Below, in pieces: positions 25,124-34,791 of a stretch of DNA of 64,000 nt. The notes beneath the pieces are model-generated. The model was not told where the DNA came from. It did no database searches and saw nothing but the letters and a program-made list of their open reading frames with translations. Each line of letters begins with the position of its first letter. Within the stretch, counting starts at the first letter, position 1. Location of the stretch: the NCBI RefSeq assembly GCF_001514125.1, contig NZ_KQ948551.1:583565-647564 (forward strand), given 5' to 3'. The position numbers were made by a program, and so were the translations under genes. Source of the stretch: Streptomyces longwoodensis (GTDB lineage Bacteria; Actinomycetota; Actinomycetes; Streptomycetales; Streptomycetaceae).

Positions 25124-26541
25124 CTCTCCCCACGGAGACTGCCCACCCCGAACTCGAGGGCCTGGGCAAGTACGAATACGGCTGGGCCGACTCCGACGTG
25201 GCCGGTGCCTCCGCCAGGCGCGGTCTGGGTGAGGACGTCGTCCTCGACATCTCGTCGAAGAAGTCCGAGCCCGAGTGGATGACGAAGCTGCGCCTCAAGG
25301 GCCTGAAGCTCTTCGAGAAGAAGCCGATGCCGAACTGGGGCTCGGACCTGTCGGGGATCGACTTCGACAACATCAAGTACTTCGTGCGCTCCACGGAGAA
25401 GCAGGCGGAGTCCTGGGAGGACCTGCCCGAGGACATCAAGAACACCTACGACAAGCTGGGCATCCCGGAGGCCGAGAAGCAGCGCCTCGTCGCCGGTGTC
25501 GCCGCCCAGTACGAGTCGGAGGTCGTCTACCACCAGATCCGCGAGGACCTGGAGGAGCAGGGCGTCATCTTCCTCGACACCGACACCGCCCTGAAGGAGC
25601 ACCCGGAGCTCTTCAAGGAGTACTTCGGCACCGTCATCCCGGCCGGTGACAACAAGTTCGCCGCGCTGAACACCGCCGTGTGGTCCGGCGGCTCCTTCAT
25701 CTACGTCCCCAAGGGCGTGCACGTCGAGATCCCGCTCCAGGCCTACTTCCGCATCAACACGGAGAACATGGGCCAGTTCGAGCGGACCCTGATCATCGTC
25801 GACGAGGGTGCCTACGTGCACTACGTCGAGGGCTGCACCGCCCCGATCTACAAGTCGGACTCGCTGCACTCCGCGGTCGTCGAGATCATCGTCAAGAAGA
25901 ACGCCCGCTGCCGCTACACGACCATCCAGAACTGGTCGAACAACGTCTACAACCTGGTCACCAAGCGCGCCGTCGCCTACGAGGGCGCCACCATGGAGTG
26001 GGTCGACGGCAACATCGGCTCCAAGGTGACGATGAAGTACCCGGCCGTCTACCTGATGGGCGAGCACGCCAAGGGCGAGACCCTGTCCATCGCCTTCGCG
26101 GGCGAGGGCCAGCACCAGGACGCCGGCGCCAAGATGGTCCACATGGCGCCGAACACCTCGTCCAACATCGTCTCCAAGTCGGTGGCGCGCGGCGGCGGCC
26201 GCACGTCGTACCGCGGTCTGATCGAGATCGGCGAGGGCGCCCCGGGCTCCAAGTCCAACGTGCTGTGCGACGCCCTGCTCGTCGACACCATCTCCCGGTC
26301 GGACACCTACCCGTACGTCGACGTCCGCGAGGACGACGTGTCCATGGGCCACGAGGCGACCGTCTCCAAGGTCTCCGAGGACCAGCTCTTCTACCTGATG
26401 AGCCGCGGCCTGTCCGAGGACGAGGCGATGGCGATGATCGTGCGCGGCTTCGTCGAGCCGATCGCCAAGGAGCTGCCCATGGAGTACGCCCTGGAGCTCA
26501 ACCGGCTGATCGAGCTGCAGATGGAGGGTTCGGTCGGCTAG
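25120..26541 (+). CDS. sufB: Fe-S cluster assembly scaffold protein SufB
   Basis: A 473-residue subunit of the SufBCD scaffold on which clusters are built. Characteristic stretches: [114 protein letters not shown]; and C-terminal [31 protein letters not shown]. The conserved Cys in the [11 protein letters not shown] block is present. No intein is found, unlike some mycobacterial sufB genes. It is coupled to sufR by an ATGA overlap. Confidence 0.97.
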   Translation: MTLPTETAHPELEGLGKYEYGWADSDVAGASARRGLGEDVVLDISSKKSEPEWMTKLRLKGLKLFEKKPMPNWGSDLSGIDFDNIKYFVRSTEKQAESWEDLPEDIKNTYDKLGIPEAEKQRLVAGVAAQYESEVVYHQIREDLEEQGVIFLDTDTALKEHPELFKEYFGTVIPAGDNKFAALNTAVWSGGSFIYVPKGVHVEIPLQAYFRINTENMGQFERTLIIVDEGAYVHYVEGCTAPIYKSDSLHSAVVEIIVKKNARCRYTTIQNWSNNVYNLVTKRAVAYEGATMEWVDGNIGSKVTMKYPAVYLMGEHAKGETLSIAFAGEGQHQDAGAKMVHMAPNTSSNIVSKSVARGGGRTSYRGLIEIGEGAPGSKSNVLCDALLVDTISRSDTYPYVDVREDDVSMGHEATVSKVSEDQLFYLMSRGLSEDEAMAMIVRGFVEPIAKELPMEYALELNRLIELQMEGSVG

Positions 26542-26597
26542 TCCCCGCCCGCACCCCCGTCAAGCCCACCCGTAAGAAAGCGAGCATTACGACAGCC

Positions 26598-27782
26598 ATG
26601 GCTGAGGCCCCTAACATCCCGGTCGGTTCCACGACCGCCGGCTCGATCGCGGTCGCCGCCGAGTCGACCGTCGTCTCGCGCATGAGCGCGCCCCCGTCCT
26701 TCGACGTGTCGGACTTCCCGGTCCCGCACGGCCGCGAGGAGGAGTGGCGGTTCACCCCGCTGGAGCGGCTGCGCGGGCTGCACGACGGCACCGCGACCGC
26801 CACCGGCGAGGGCGTGAAGGTCGACGTGCAGGCCCCCGAGGGCGTCACCGTCGAGACCGTCGGCCGCGACGACGCGCGCCTCGGCAAGGCGGGCACCCCG
26901 GTGGACCGCGTCGCCGCGCAGGCGTACTCCGCCTTCGAGAAGGCCTCGGTCGTGACCGTGCCGAAGGAGACCGTCCTCACCGAGCCGATCCGCATCGCGG
27001 TGCACGGTGAGGGCGGCACCGCCTTCGGCCAGCAGGTCATCGAGCTGGGCGCGTTCGCCGAGGCCGTGGTCGTCATCGACCACACCGGCGACGCCGTGCT
27101 CGCCGCCAACGTCGACTACCTCCTGGGCGACGGCGCCAAGCTGACCGTCGTCTCCGTGCAGGACTGGGACGACAAGGCCGTCCACGTCGCCCAGCACAAC
27201 GCGCTGATCGGCCGGGACGCCTCCTTCAAGTCGGTGGTCGTCACCTTCGGCGGCGACGTGGTCCGGCTGCACCCGCGCGTGGAGTACGCCGGCCCCGGCG
27301 GCGAGGCCGAGCTGTTCGGCCTGTACTTCACCGACTCCGGGCAGCACCAGGAGCACCGCCTGCTGGTCACGCACAACACCCCGCACTGCAAGTCGAACGT
27401 CGTCTACAAGGGCGCGCTGCAGGGCGAGTCGGCGCACGCGGTGTGGATCGGCGACGTGCTGATCGAGGCCGCCGCCGAGGGCACCGACACCTACGAGATG
27501 AACCGCAACCTCGTCCTCACCGACGGCGCGCGCGTGGACTCCGTGCCCAACCTGGAGATCGAGACCGGCGAGATCGTCGGCGCCGGCCACGCCTCGGCCA
27601 CCGGCCGCTTCGACGACGAGCAGCTCTTCTACCTGATGGCCCGCGGCATCCCCGAGCACGAGGCCCGCCGTCTGGTGGTCCGGGGCTTCTTCGCCGAGCT
27701 GGTCCAGCAGATCGGCGTCACCGACATCGAGGAGCGCCTGCTCGCCAAGATCGAGCAGGAGCTGGAGGCGTCGGTCGCATGA
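26598..27782 (+). CDS. sufD: Fe-S cluster assembly protein SufD
   Basis: A 394-residue partner of SufB in the scaffold. Typical: HGREEEWRFTPLERLRGL near the N-terminus, then a right-handed beta-helix core, HNTPHCKSNVVYKGALQGESAHAVWIGDVLI and VPNLEIETGEIVGAGHASATGRFDDEQLFYL, ending ARRLVVRGFFAELVQQIG. The key His of KNxxxH-type stretches is kept. The ATG at 26598 was taken from homology of MAEAPNIPVGS; the ribosome-binding site is weak. It follows sufB by 56 bp. Confidence 0.96.
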   Translation: MAEAPNIPVGSTTAGSIAVAAESTVVSRMSAPPSFDVSDFPVPHGREEEWRFTPLERLRGLHDGTATATGEGVKVDVQAPEGVTVETVGRDDARLGKAGTPVDRVAAQAYSAFEKASVVTVPKETVLTEPIRIAVHGEGGTAFGQQVIELGAFAEAVVVIDHTGDAVLAANVDYLLGDGAKLTVVSVQDWDDKAVHVAQHNALIGRDASFKSVVVTFGGDVVRLHPRVEYAGPGGEAELFGLYFTDSGQHQEHRLLVTHNTPHCKSNVVYKGALQGESAHAVWIGDVLIEAAAEGTDTYEMNRNLVLTDGARVDSVPNLEIETGEIVGAGHASATGRFDDEQLFYLMARGIPEHEARRLVVRGFFAELVQQIGVTDIEERLLAKIEQELEASVA

Positions 27783-28114
27783 CCAGCACCTTCGTACGCG
27801 CCTGTGACCTGAGCGAGCTGGAGGACGACACCCCGAAACGGGTGGAGCTCGACGGCACGCCGGTCTCGGTCGTGAAGACCGAGGGCGAGGTGTTCGCGAT
27901 CCACGACATCTGCTCGCACGCGAACGTCTCCCTCTCCGAGGGCGAGGTGGAGGACTGCCAGATCGAGTGCTGGCTGCACGGTTCCTCCTTCGACCTGCGC
28001 ACCGGCAAGCCGTCGGGCCTCCCCGCGACCCGCCCCGTCCCCGTATACCCCGTCAAGATCGAAGGGGGCAGCGTCCTCGTCGACGTGCACGCCTCCCTCA
28101 CCCAGGAGTCCTGA
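27779..28114 (+). CDS. Rieske-type [2Fe-2S] ferredoxin of the suf operon
   Basis: A 111-residue cytoplasmic protein with a complete Rieske site: C45-x-H47 (ICSHANVSLSEGEV) and C64-x-x-H67 (QIECWLHGSSFD). It resembles non-heme dioxygenase ferredoxin subunits, but its constant place between sufD and sufC in actinobacteria suggests a role in electron supply or cluster transfer during assembly. The ATG overlaps the sufD stop by 4 bp. Confidence 0.93.
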   Translation: MTSTFVRACDLSELEDDTPKRVELDGTPVSVVKTEGEVFAIHDICSHANVSLSEGEVEDCQIECWLHGSSFDLRTGKPSGLPATRPVPVYPVKIEGGSVLVDVHASLTQES

Positions 28115-28121
28115 GGCACCC

Positions 28122-28886
28122 ATGGCAACGCTTGAAATCCGAGACCTGCACGTCACCGTCGAGGCCGACAACGCCACGAAGGAGATCCTCAAGGGCGTCG
28201 ACCTGACCGTGAAGCAGGGCGAGACGCACGCCATCATGGGCCCCAACGGCTCCGGCAAGTCGACCCTCGCCTACTCGCTCGCGGGTCACCCGAAGTACAC
28301 GATCACCGGCGGCACCGTCACCCTCGACGGCGAGGACGTCCTGGAGATGTCCGTCGACGAGCGTGCCCGCGCCGGCCTGTTCCTCGCCATGCAGTACCCG
28401 GTCGAGGTCCCCGGCGTCTCGGTCTCCAACTTCCTGCGCACCTCCGCCACCGCCATCCGCGGCGAGGCCCCCAAGCTGCGCACCTGGGTGAAGGAGGTCA
28501 AGGAGGCCATGGAGCGCCTCAACATGGACCCCTCCTTCGCCGAGCGCAACGTCAACGAGGGCTTCTCCGGCGGTGAGAAGAAGCGCCACGAGATCCTCCA
28601 GCTCGAACTGCTCAAGCCGAAGGTCGCGATCCTCGACGAGACCGACTCCGGCCTCGACGTCGACGCCCTGCGCATCGTCTCCGAGGGCGTCAACCGCGTC
28701 CGCGAGTCCGGCGAGGTCGGCACCCTGCTGATCACGCACTACACGCGCATCCTGCGCTACATCAAGCCCGACCACGTCCACGTGTTCGCGGGCGGCAAGA
28801 TCGTCGAGTCGGGTGGCCCCGAGCTCGCCGACAAGCTGGAGTCCGAGGGCTACGAGGCATACACGAAGGGTGGCGCATCCGCGTGA
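28122..28886 (+). CDS. sufC: Fe-S cluster assembly ATPase SufC
   Basis: A 254-residue ABC-type ATPase that drives conformational change in SufBCD; it is not a transporter. Walker A GPNGSGKSTLAYSLAGHP, the SufC-specific signature EGFSGGEKKRHEILQ, Walker B PKVAILDETDSGLDVDAL and the switch His in LLITHYTRIL are all intact. A 7-bp gap follows the Rieske gene, and a 4-bp GTGA overlap leads to sufS. Confidence 0.97.
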   Translation: MATLEIRDLHVTVEADNATKEILKGVDLTVKQGETHAIMGPNGSGKSTLAYSLAGHPKYTITGGTVTLDGEDVLEMSVDERARAGLFLAMQYPVEVPGVSVSNFLRTSATAIRGEAPKLRTWVKEVKEAMERLNMDPSFAERNVNEGFSGGEKKRHEILQLELLKPKVAILDETDSGLDVDALRIVSEGVNRVRESGEVGTLLITHYTRILRYIKPDHVHVFAGGKIVESGGPELADKLESEGYEAYTKGGASA

Positions 28887-30139
28887 CACAGCTGCCGGGC
28901 CTCCTCGACACCGAGGCGATCCGCAAGGACTTCCCCATCCTGGACCGCCAGGTCCACGACGGACGGAAGCTCGTGTACCTGGACAACGCGGCGACCTCGC
29001 AGAAGCCGCGCCAGGTGCTCGACGCCCTCAGTGAGTACTACGAGCGGTACAACGCCAACGTCCACCGCGGTGTGCATGTGCTCGCCGAGGAGGCCACGGC
29101 GCTGTACGAGGGTGCGCGCGACAAGGTCGCGGAGTTCATCAACGCGCCCTCGCGCGACGAGGTCATCTTCACCAAGAACGCCTCCGAGTCGCTCAACCTC
29201 GTCGCGAACATGCTGGGCTGGGCCGACGAGCCGTACCGCGTGGACCGCGAGACCGAGATCGTCATCACCGAGATGGAGCACCACTCCAACATCGTGCCGT
29301 GGCAGCTGCTGGCGCAGCGCACGGGCGCGAAGCTGAAGTGGTTCGGCCTGACCGACGACGGCCGGCTCGACCTGTCGAACATCGACGAGGTCATCACCGA
29401 GAAGACGAAGATCGTCTCCTTCGTGCTGGTGTCGAACATCCTCGGCACGGTCAACCCGGTCGAGGCCATCGTGCGCCGCGCGCAGGAGGTCGGCGCGCTG
29501 GTCTGCATCGACGCCTCGCAGGCCGCGCCGCACATGCCGCTGGACGTGCAGGCGCTCCAGGCCGACTTCGTGGCCTTCACCGGCCACAAGATGTGCGGTC
29601 CGACCGGCATCGGCGTGCTGTGGGGCCGCCAGGAACTCCTGGAGGACCTGCCCCCGTTCCTGGGCGGCGGCGAGATGATCGAGACCGTCTCGATGCACTC
29701 CTCGACGTACGCCCCGGCGCCGCACAAGTTCGAGGCGGGCACGCCGCCGATCGCGCAGGCCGTGGGCCTGGGCGCGGCGATCGACTACCTCAACTCGCTC
29801 GGCATGGACAAGATCCTCGCCCACGAGCAGGCGATCACCGAGTACGCGGTGCGCCGCCTGACCGAGGTCCCCGACCTCAGGATCATCGGCCCGGCCACGG
29901 CCGAGGAGCGGGGCGCGGCGATCTCCTTCACGCTCGGCGACATCCACCCGCACGACGTGGGCCAGGTGCTGGACGAGCAGGGCATCGCCGTCCGCGTCGG
30001 TCACCACTGCGCGCGCCCGGTCTGTCTGCGCTACGGAATTCCTGCGACCACGCGGGCGTCGTTCTACCTGTACTCCACGCCGGCCGAGATCGACGCACTG
30101 GTCGAGGGGCTGGAGCACGTACGGAACTTCTTCGGCTGA
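28883..30139 (+). CDS. sufS: Cysteine desulfurase SufS
   Basis: A 418-residue PLP enzyme that takes sulfur from L-cysteine and passes it, as persulfide, to SufU. The PLP Lys is K236 in FTGHKMCGPTGIGVLWG. The catalytic Cys is C376 in RVGHHCARPVCLRYG, the group II layout. VYLDNAATSQKPRQVLDAL and NANVHRGVHVLAEEATALYE are typical. The GTG start at 28883 overlaps the sufC stop. Confidence 0.97.
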   Translation: MTQLPGLLDTEAIRKDFPILDRQVHDGRKLVYLDNAATSQKPRQVLDALSEYYERYNANVHRGVHVLAEEATALYEGARDKVAEFINAPSRDEVIFTKNASESLNLVANMLGWADEPYRVDRETEIVITEMEHHSNIVPWQLLAQRTGAKLKWFGLTDDGRLDLSNIDEVITEKTKIVSFVLVSNILGTVNPVEAIVRRAQEVGALVCIDASQAAPHMPLDVQALQADFVAFTGHKMCGPTGIGVLWGRQELLEDLPPFLGGGEMIETVSMHSSTYAPAPHKFEAGTPPIAQAVGLGAAIDYLNSLGMDKILAHEQAITEYAVRRLTEVPDLRIIGPATAEERGAAISFTLGDIHPHDVGQVLDEQGIAVRVGHHCARPVCLRYGIPATTRASFYLYSTPAEIDALVEGLEHVRNFFG

Positions 30140-30157
30140 AGGGCGTGAGCTGAGACC

Positions 30158-30625
30158 GTGAAGCTGGACTCGATGTACCAGGAAGTCATCCTGGACCACT
30201 ACAAGAACCCGCACGGGCGGGGCTTGCGGGACGGCGACGCCGAGGTGCACCACGTCAACCCCACGTGCGGTGACGAGATCACCCTGCGCGTGAAGTACGA
30301 CGGCACCACGATCACGGACGTGTCGTACGAGGGCCAGGGCTGCTCCATCAGCCAGGCCTCGGCGTCCGTGCTCAACGAGCTGCTGGTCGGCAAGGAGCTG
30401 TCCGACGCGCAGAAGATCCAGGAGACCTTCCTGGAGCTGATGCAGTCCAAGGGCAGGATCGAGCCGGACGACGCGATGGAGGAGGTCCTGGAGGACGCGG
30501 TCGCGTTCGCCGGGGTCTCCAAGTACCCGGCCCGGGTGAAGTGCGCCCTCCTCAGCTGGATGGCGTGGAAGGACGCGACGGCCCAGGCCCTGGGCGGAGC
30601 CGACGCCGAAAGGAAGACGGCATGA
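30158..30625 (+). CDS. sufU: Sulfur acceptor/transfer protein SufU
   Basis: A 155-residue zinc protein that accepts sulfur from SufS. The zinc-site residues of the family are present: C37 and D39 (NPTCGDEI), C62 (GQGCSISQASAS) and C129 (VKCALLSW). The opening MYQEVILDHYKNPHGRGL (after a GTG start at 30158) is diagnostic. It begins 18 bp after sufS and overlaps the next gene by 4 bp. Confidence 0.96.
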   Translation: MKLDSMYQEVILDHYKNPHGRGLRDGDAEVHHVNPTCGDEITLRVKYDGTTITDVSYEGQGCSISQASASVLNELLVGKELSDAQKIQETFLELMQSKGRIEPDDAMEEVLEDAVAFAGVSKYPARVKCALLSWMAWKDATAQALGGADAERKTA

Positions 30626-30954
30626 CCGACACCGCTGAGATGAAGCCGGCCACGGAGGAGGAACTCCGTGAGGCGCTGTACGACGTCGTCGACCCCGAAC
30701 TCGGCATCGACGTCGTCAACCTGGGCCTGATCTACGGCATCCACATCGACGACGCGAACATCGCGACGATCGACATGACCCTGACCTCGGCGGCCTGCCC
30801 GCTGACCGACGTCATCGAGGACCAGGCCAAGTCCGCCACGGACGGCCTCGTCAACGAGCTGCGCATCAACTGGGTGTGGATGCCGCCGTGGGGCCCGGAC
30901 AAGATCACCGACGACGGCCGCGAGCAGCTGCGCGCGCTGGGCTTCAACGTCTGA
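30622..30954 (+). CDS. sufT: Metal-sulfur cluster assembly factor (SufT/DUF59)
   Basis: A 110-residue DUF59 (MIP18-like) protein linked to Fe-S maturation. Hallmarks: YDVVDPELGIDVVNLGLIYGI and LTSAACPLTDVIEDQ, with the conserved Cys of the T-x-x-x-C-P motif, and WMPPWGPDKITDDGREQLRALGF. The ATG overlaps the sufU stop. It is the last gene of the suf operon, 26 bp ahead of a strong terminator. Confidence 0.94.
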   Translation: MTDTAEMKPATEEELREALYDVVDPELGIDVVNLGLIYGIHIDDANIATIDMTLTSAACPLTDVIEDQAKSATDGLVNELRINWVWMPPWGPDKITDDGREQLRALGFNV

Positions 30955-30980
30955 GCAGCGCGGTCCGTACGATCGCGCGG

Positions 30981-31012
30981 TGGCCCTCGGCACGACAGTG
31001 TGCCGGGGGCCA
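30981..31012 (+). terminator. suf operon terminator
   Basis: A 13-bp stem (TGGCCCTCGGCAC at 30981-30993 with GTGCCGGGGGCCA at 31000-31012, one wobble pair) and a 6-base loop GACAGT. It lies between sufT (plus) and the AbfB-domain gene (minus), so it may act in both directions. Confidence 0.85.
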
Positions 31013-31063
31013 TCGGCGTGTCCGGGGGCTGGGGCTGCCGAAAGGGCCCGCGCTGAGGACCGC

Positions 31064-31912
31064 TCAGCCGGCCAGGGGCGAGGTGAAGCGGAACGCCGAG
31101 TCGGCGCGGTAGAGGTCGGAGTCCTGGTACGGGTCCAGCCGGAGCCGGAAGTCCTGGTGGCGCAGGAAGCGGCCGGGATAGTTCACGGACTCCAGCGAGA
31201 CCGCGCCGGAGGCGGCGGGGGCGGGGCGGGCGCAGAAGGTGGCGTCCCGGCCGAACAGGGAGGACCCGTCGTCGGGCTCGGCGCGCAGGACGAAGTCGCG
31301 GTGGCGGAGGTAGCGGCCGTCGGCGGTGCGCAGCGAGAGGCAGGCGCGGTCGGCCAGACCGGGTACGACGGTGAAGGTGGAGTCCGCGCGGGCGTCACCT
31401 GCCGCGGCCGGGTCGAGCCGGACGAGGCCGTGGCTGACGTGCCAGTAGCGGTCGGAGTAGTTGACGGAGCGGAGGGACCGGCGGGGGGAGGCGGGCGCGG
31501 GGGCGGTCGGCGTGGGACGCGTGGGGGAGGACGCCGAGGGGGTGGCCGTGGTGCTGTGCCGGACGGCGGGGGAGGCCGTGGGTGAAGGTGACGTCGAGCT
31601 GGACGGTCCGCCCCCCGGCCCCGCACCGGCCGTCGTGGCCGTCGTGGCCGTCGTGGGCGGTGTGGCGAACGAGATGAGGCCGGGTCCCCTGCGGGCGTCC
31701 GGGCCGGTCGGCGCGGTGGCGGTGGTGCGCTGCGACGCCTCGTCGCCGGGCCGGTCGCCGAGCGCGATCGCGGTGACGCAGGCGACGACCGTGGCCACGG
31801 CGAGGGCCCCGGCCAGCCAGAGCCGGCGGGTGCCGGGAGCGCGGGTGGTGTCCGGGGCCCAGCCGTCCTCCCACGGCCGGTGGGAGGAGGGCCGGGACTC
31901 GTTCTGTGGCAT
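31064..31912 (-). CDS. Membrane-anchored protein with C-terminal AbfB (arabinofuranosidase-B-type) domain
   Basis: A 282-residue surface protein. The cytoplasmic N-terminus (about 28 residues) is followed by one transmembrane helix (LWLAGALAVATVVACVTAIAL, about 31-51). A Thr/Ser/Pro/Ala-rich linker runs to about residue 145. The beta-trefoil AbfB domain has three matching units: SLRSVNYSDRYWHVSHGLVRL, SLRTADGRYLRHRDFVLRAE and SLESVNYPGRFLRHQDFRLRL. AbfB domains bind arabinose side chains of plant polysaccharides. No catalytic domain is attached, so the protein may serve adhesion or sensing. Confidence 0.87.
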   Translation of the reverse strand: MPQNESRPSSHRPWEDGWAPDTTRAPGTRRLWLAGALAVATVVACVTAIALGDRPGDEASQRTTATAPTGPDARRGPGLISFATPPTTATTATTAGAGPGGGPSSSTSPSPTASPAVRHSTTATPSASSPTRPTPTAPAPASPRRSLRSVNYSDRYWHVSHGLVRLDPAAAGDARADSTFTVVPGLADRACLSLRTADGRYLRHRDFVLRAEPDDGSSLFGRDATFCARPAPAASGAVSLESVNYPGRFLRHQDFRLRLDPYQDSDLYRADSAFRFTSPLAG

Positions 31913-32150
31913 GCGCGGTTCCTCCAGCGGCGCCGTGCGGGCGGCCGCGGCTGCGACGACCTGGGTGGGTGGGCTGCACAGTAGTGGAGGGCGGGCCGGT
32001 CGAGCAGGGGTTTCGGCGAGCGGTTTCCATAACGCTTCGGGTGCCGGGGTGACGGCAGTTCGGCGAGTGGCTACAGCCCGGCGACGGGGTGGCGCGGCCC
32101 GCCACCTGAGACACCGGGCCGTGGGTTCGCGTCGGCGGGCCGCCGCCGGT

Positions 32151-32162
32151 TAGGTTTCCCCC
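32151..32162 (+). promoter_or_regulatory. Leaderless -10 of dapD
   Basis: TAGGTT (32151-32156) stands 6 bases before the ATG at 32163. The spacer is all pyrimidine (TCCCCC), so no ribosome-binding site exists. Transcription probably starts at the ATG. A -35 is not clear. Confidence 0.5.
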
Positions 32163-33152
32163 ATGACCGACACGACTGCACCCAGCACCACCGGGGCGGT
32201 GGCCGCCGGCCTCGCCACCCTCGCCGCCGACGGCACCGTCCTCGACACCTGGTTCCCCGCCCCCGAACTCGTCGCCGAGCCCGGCCCGTCCGGTACCGAG
32301 CGGCTGTCGGCCGAGCGGGCCGTGGAGCTGCTCGGCGAGGGCGCGGCGAAGGCGATCGGCCCGGACGCCCGGCGTGGCGTCGAGGTGATCGCGGTGCGCA
32401 CGGTCATCTCGGCGCTGGACGCGAAGCCGATCGACGCGCACGACGTCTACCTGCGGCTGCACCTGCTCTCCCACCGCCTGGTCAAGCCGCACGGCCAGAG
32501 CCTGGACGGCATCTTCGGCTTCCTGGCCAACGTGGCGTGGACGTCGCTCGGCCCGGTCGCCGTGGACGACGTGGAGAAGGTGCGCCTGAACGCCCGCGCG
32601 GAGGGCCTGCACCTCCAGGTCACCTCGATCGACAAGTTCCCGCGCATGACGGACTACGTGGCGCCGAAGGGCGTCCGCATCGCCGACGCCGACCGGGTGC
32701 GGCTGGGCGCGCACCTCGCCGAGGGCACGACGGTGATGCACGAGGGCTTCGTCAACTTCAACGCGGGCACGCTGGGCACGTCGATGGTCGAGGGCCGCAT
32801 CTCGGCCGGCGTGATCGTGGGCGACGGGTCGGACATCGGCGGCGGCGCCTCGACGATGGGCACGCTGTCCGGCGGCGGCAACGTCATCATCTCCATCGGC
32901 GAGCGCTGCCTGGTGGGCGCCGAGGCGGGCGTGGGCATCGCGCTCGGCGACGAGTGCGTGGTGGAGGCCGGCCTGTACGTCACGGCGGGCACCCGGGTGA
33001 CCATGCCCGACGGCCAGATCGTCAAGGCCCGCGAACTCTCGGGCGCCTCGAACATCCTCTTCCGCCGCAACTCGGTGACGGGAACGGTGGAGGCCCGCCC
33101 GAACAACGCGGTGTGGGGCGGCCTGAACGACATCCTGCACGCCCACAACTGA
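32163..33152 (+). CDS. dapD: Tetrahydrodipicolinate N-succinyltransferase
   Basis: A 329-residue enzyme of lysine and meso-diaminopimelate synthesis that transfers succinyl from succinyl-CoA. The actinobacterial DapD type is recognised from [21 protein letters not shown], the left-handed beta-helix repeats ([59 protein letters not shown]) and the end [24 protein letters not shown]. It has a leaderless-type start. A terminator follows. Confidence 0.96.
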   Translation: MTDTTAPSTTGAVAAGLATLAADGTVLDTWFPAPELVAEPGPSGTERLSAERAVELLGEGAAKAIGPDARRGVEVIAVRTVISALDAKPIDAHDVYLRLHLLSHRLVKPHGQSLDGIFGFLANVAWTSLGPVAVDDVEKVRLNARAEGLHLQVTSIDKFPRMTDYVAPKGVRIADADRVRLGAHLAEGTTVMHEGFVNFNAGTLGTSMVEGRISAGVIVGDGSDIGGGASTMGTLSGGGNVIISIGERCLVGAEAGVGIALGDECVVEAGLYVTAGTRVTMPDGQIVKARELSGASNILFRRNSVTGTVEARPNNAVWGGLNDILHAHN

Positions 33153-33195
33153 TCCCCGGCGGCCGTGACCTGCGGCCACCGGCGCGCTGAGCGCA

Positions 33196-33240
33196 CGAGC
33201 GCCCTTCCGACGGCCCGGGGCCGGCCCGGGAGGGCGCTCG
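33196..33240. terminator. Terminator after dapD
   Basis: A 13-bp stem with one wobble pair, CGAGCGCCCTTCC (33196-33208) with GGGAGGGCGCTCG (33228-33240). The loop can itself fold through GGCCCGG/CCGGCCC. It is positioned between convergent dapD and the DUF4291 gene. Confidence 0.75.
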
Positions 33241-33321
33241 GCCGTCTCATGCCTCTGAGGGGCTGCTCGCTACGGTCACCCGGTGCGCTTCGCCGATGAG
33301 GCTGCTAGGAGGCCGGTGGTC

Positions 33322-33933
33322 TCACGGGCAGAGATGAGCCAGGGCTCCGTCGCCCACGGGATAAGGACGTTCACGGGGTATGAGGCGCCGTGCGGCCTCC
33401 AGATCTCCCTCTCGTACGTGCGCGTGCACCGTGTGGGCCAGCGCGGTGACGTCGGTGAGGGAGACGATCCACTCATCGGTGTAGAGGCGGGCGGCTTCGC
33501 CGGTGAGGCCGAGCTGGAGTGAACGGTGGGTGAGCGGCCGAAGGTGCAGGTCGCGTTCGGGGTCCCACTGCACCCGGGCCGGTGACTGCTTCAACTGGCG
33601 CTTCCACGCTGCGCGGTCGGCGTGGAGCCCGTGCTCGTAGTGGGACAGACAGGCGCGTTCCAGCGCCCACTCGAAGCCGTCCCGGGAGATCTCGATGGCG
33701 AGTACGGTCTCCTGTCCCTCCTTGGTGCCCCACCCGCAGCGGTACATCATCCACAGGAACGACGGTTTGATCCACGTCATCCGGTCCCGCTGCCACACCG
33801 GGGGAAAACGGCCGTCCCGGGCCGCCGGCAGGCCTATCTCCGGGGAGTACGCCTGGTAGACGGTGATCGTGGAGCCCGTGTGCAGGGACCGGATCCGGTA
33901 TTTGGGTTCTGCCACGAGGACCAGGGTGGGCAC
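33322..33933 (-). CDS. DUF4291-domain protein
   Basis: A 203-residue cytoplasmic protein. The family's highly conserved block is intact: STITVYQAYSPEIGLPAARD, RDRMTWIKPSFLWMMYRCGWGTK, QETVLAIEISRDGFEWAL, and VQWDPERDLHLRPLTHRSLQLGL. The function is unknown. The GTG at 33933 is the first in-frame start; no Shine-Dalgarno is seen, and the family often begins near EPKYRIR, so the true start could be a GTG a few codons in. Confidence 0.88.
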   Translation of the reverse strand: MPTLVLVAEPKYRIRSLHTGSTITVYQAYSPEIGLPAARDGRFPPVWQRDRMTWIKPSFLWMMYRCGWGTKEGQETVLAIEISRDGFEWALERACLSHYEHGLHADRAAWKRQLKQSPARVQWDPERDLHLRPLTHRSLQLGLTGEAARLYTDEWIVSLTDVTALAHTVHAHVREGDLEAARRLIPRERPYPVGDGALAHLCP

Positions 33934-34035
33934 ACTGGTCCGTGCGCGCCATCGAATTACGGGTGCGAGCCCGCGCCCGGGCAGCCCAAGGCCCGACAGG
34001 ACAGTGACGTAGCCGGGGTGTACGGCGGTGCCCGC

Positions 34036-34791
34036 TCAGGGCTTCTTCGTGGCCAGGGTGTGCTTGATGCCGCGGCGTACGAAGGCTCGGGCGCGTAGGG
34101 CCCGGTGGATGCGTTGCAGACGGCTGAGGGGTTTGGGGCGTGCGTAGCGGCGGGCGTGGATGTCGCGGACCACGTCTGCGGGCGCGCCGAGGTTCCGTAG
34201 CTCCGCGAGGGCTTCACCCTTCGTGATCAGGCGTCCGTCGCGCAGCGTCACGGTGGCGCGGGCCAGGACGAGGAGTCCCAGGTCCACCCAGATGTCCCGC
34301 AGCCAGAGGTGGGGCTTGCCCGTGGCCGGGAGCCAGAACTCCGCCAGGTCGCGCCGGATGAAGTCCTCCAACTGTCCCGACAGGAGCGGCGGAAGCAGCT
34401 CCACCGGCGGTGGGCCGTAGAGGGTGAGGCCGCCCTCGAGCAGTTCGCGGCGCGTCACCGGAGTCACCGGGCGGTCGAGGATCATGCCGTGGGCCCAGGT
34501 GACGTGGTCGGCCCCGGCTTCGGCGAGCTCCGCCCGGACCACGTACGAGCAGTGCAACTTGGCCGCGGCCGGCTCCTCCTCCGAGAACCGCTGGTGCATG
34601 ACCGCCAGCCGGTCCTTGTCCTCGCGGTCCAGCGGGACGTCGACGACCGCGATGAGGTCGAGGTCGCTGCGTCCGGGCTGGAAGTCACCCAGCGCGAGCG
34701 AACCGTGCGCCCACACGGCCACCGTCGGCACCGCCTGCCGTACCGCGGAGACGAACCGCTGGAGCACGAGGTCCGTTTCGGTCGCCGTCAT
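34036..34791 (-). CDS. Nucleotidyltransferase-domain protein (aminoglycoside adenylyltransferase-like)
   Basis: A 251-residue protein. The pol-beta-type nucleotidyltransferase core is WAHGSLALGDFQPGRSDLDLIAVV (G-S...D-x-D), with a third acidic position likely further on. A helical C-terminal domain follows with LWLRDIWVDLGLLVLARATVTLRDG and ITKGEALAEL, as in ANT(9)/ANT(3'')-type enzymes and DUF4111. Whether it modifies an antibiotic is unknown. The ATG at 34791 overlaps the stop of the monooxygenase gene (ATGA), so the two form an operon. Confidence 0.82.
   Translation of the reverse strand: MTATETDLVLQRFVSAVRQAVPTVAVWAHGSLALGDFQPGRSDLDLIAVVDVPLDREDKDRLAVMHQRFSEEEPAAAKLHCSYVVRAELAEAGADHVTWAHGMILDRPVTPVTRRELLEGGLTLYGPPPVELLPPLLSGQLEDFIRRDLAEFWLPATGKPHLWLRDIWVDLGLLVLARATVTLRDGRLITKGEALAELRNLGAPADVVRDIHARRYARPKPLSRLQRIHRALRARAFVRRGIKHTLATKKP

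Noticed and set aside
33283..33522. A 79-codon plus-strand gene after dapD
   Set aside because: It is antisense to the DUF4291 gene, whose conserved blocks confirm the minus strand as coding.
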